Below are positions 63,645 through 64,000 of a DNA stretch of 64,000 bases, piece by piece. The stretch comes from CAZCFB01 sp964511535. Lineage in GTDB: Bacteria; Myxococcota_A; Polyangia; GCA-2747355; CAZCFB01. The DNA lies in contig CAZEFW010000019.1 of assembly GCA_964511535.1 (NCBI GenBank), forward strand, positions 1-64,000, given 5' to 3'. Both the position numbers and the translations under genes were made by a program. Below the pieces are notes generated by a model. That model saw only the letters and a program-made list of their open reading frames with translations. It searched no databases and was not told where the DNA came from. How positions within the stretch are numbered: the first letter of the stretch is position 1; every line of letters starts with the position of its first letter.

Positions 63645-64000
63645 TGCGTGCAATCACGATGCTGTCGCTTGTTACTCTCGCCTTCCCCCTGGCGCTGACA
63701 GGCTGCTACGACCCCGACATCCCGGACCGCGGCTTTTTGTGCGACCGAAACAAGAAGTGCCCCAAGGGGTTCGACTGCGTGCCGGAGGACGGGAAGCATG
63801 TCTGCCGCCCCAAGGGCGCGCCGCCCAAAAAGGATCTGGGCGCGCCCGACTTCCCCCGGGACGACATGCCGTGGCCCGACGGCCCGAGCCCGGATTCCGG
63901 GCTGCCCGACGGCCCGGCCCCGGACAAGGCCGCCGCAGACAAGGGCACCCCCGACCTGCCCCCGGCGGACCTGGCCGCGCCAGATTACGGTGTCCCGCTG
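63644..64000 (+). CDS. PD-linker lipoprotein (3' end outside window)
   Basis: 119 complete codons to the window edge. Lipobox LALTGC (Cys20), then one Cys-rich block (CDRNKKCPKGFDC with a later VC) and a PD linker (about 60-119: PDFPRDDMPWPDGPSPDSG and onward). Same plan as the propeller lipoproteins and the 39023 protein. What follows, propeller or other domain, cannot be seen. Coupled to the TPR gene by a one-base overlap, repeating the TPR-then-lipoprotein pairing at 35-38 kb. Confidence 0.8.
   Translation, partial: MRAITMLSLVTLAFPLALTGCYDPDIPDRGFLCDRNKKCPKGFDCVPEDGKHVCRPKGAPPKKDLGAPDFPRDDMPWPDGPSPDSGLPDGPAPDKAAADKGTPDLPPADLAAPDYGVPL

Overview
The window is a high-GC (roughly two-thirds GC) chromosomal segment that reads like a member of the Myxococcota. 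Pointers seen directly are a MYXO-CTERM-type sorting tail on the 10706-12574 protein, a Myxococcus-type cysteine-rich repeat (CGNGxxD..E.CDG) in several lipoproteins, three Ser/Thr protein kinases with extracytoplasmic tails, two sigma-54-type AAA+ regulators (one with an FHA domain), tandem 'PD' linker lipoproteins and TSP3-repeat outer-membrane proteins. I saw no rRNA, tRNA, CRISPR array, transposase or phage gene. Two runs of exactly 100 N (40413-40512 and 51965-52064) are scaffold gaps, and both lie inside tandem repeats.

Layout. 1-2555: truncated OmpA/TSP3 outer-membrane gene, a basic hypothetical gene and a 27-codon membrane peptide with its own ribosome site. 2556-9213 (minus): GspC-like gene, then a compact trehalose operon treS-maltokinase / otsB / otsA. 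9318-12574: FadL-like porin followed by a MYXO-CTERM protein. 12700-14584: a lipoprotein behind a double palindrome, and a TetR gene facing a DUF7079-like gene across a single operator. 14596-19316: a sigma-54-type regulator with a defective GAFTGA loop, divergent from a kinase-TolB-TPR fusion. 19559-25235 (minus): a seven-gene zinc-type ABC uptake operon with an outer-membrane beta-barrel and three His/Cys-rich exported proteins. 25542-28009: DMT transporter, secreted archaemetzincin, MsrA and a thioesterase.

28105-40240 is the most distinctive block. Five paralogous lipoproteins (three on plus, two on minus, converging at 33.4 kb) each combine a Cys-rich head, a Pro-Asp linker and seven 'PxVAxDGxxxLVxW' repeats that predict a seven-bladed propeller. 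The minus-strand pair is translationally coupled to a formylglycine-enzyme-like lipoprotein and a TPR-PEGA membrane protein. 40560-50541 holds a kinase, MscS, a Na+/solute symporter, a large Ig-like/Cys-rich lipoprotein, an FHA-AAA+ regulator, a small lipoprotein and trpS. 50728-57710: a minisatellite-bearing WxxGYW lipoprotein, a small AT-rich element with 21-bp terminal inverted repeats, and an operon in which an RstAB-like two-component system sits between two GT-C type membrane glycosyltransferases. 57696-64000: hybrid sensor kinase, tandem Spy/CpxP-like protein, another Ser/Thr kinase, a TPR protein and a truncated PD-linker lipoprotein.

Themes: the window is dominated by envelope biology (surface lipoproteins, metal uptake, glycosylation, envelope stress) and phospho-signalling (three Ser/Thr kinases, an FHA regulator, two histidine kinases). 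Intergenic DNA carries heptameric tandem repeats, hairpins at stop codons and short direct repeats; coding DNA carries several in-frame minisatellites (5- to 8-residue units) in Pro-rich linkers.
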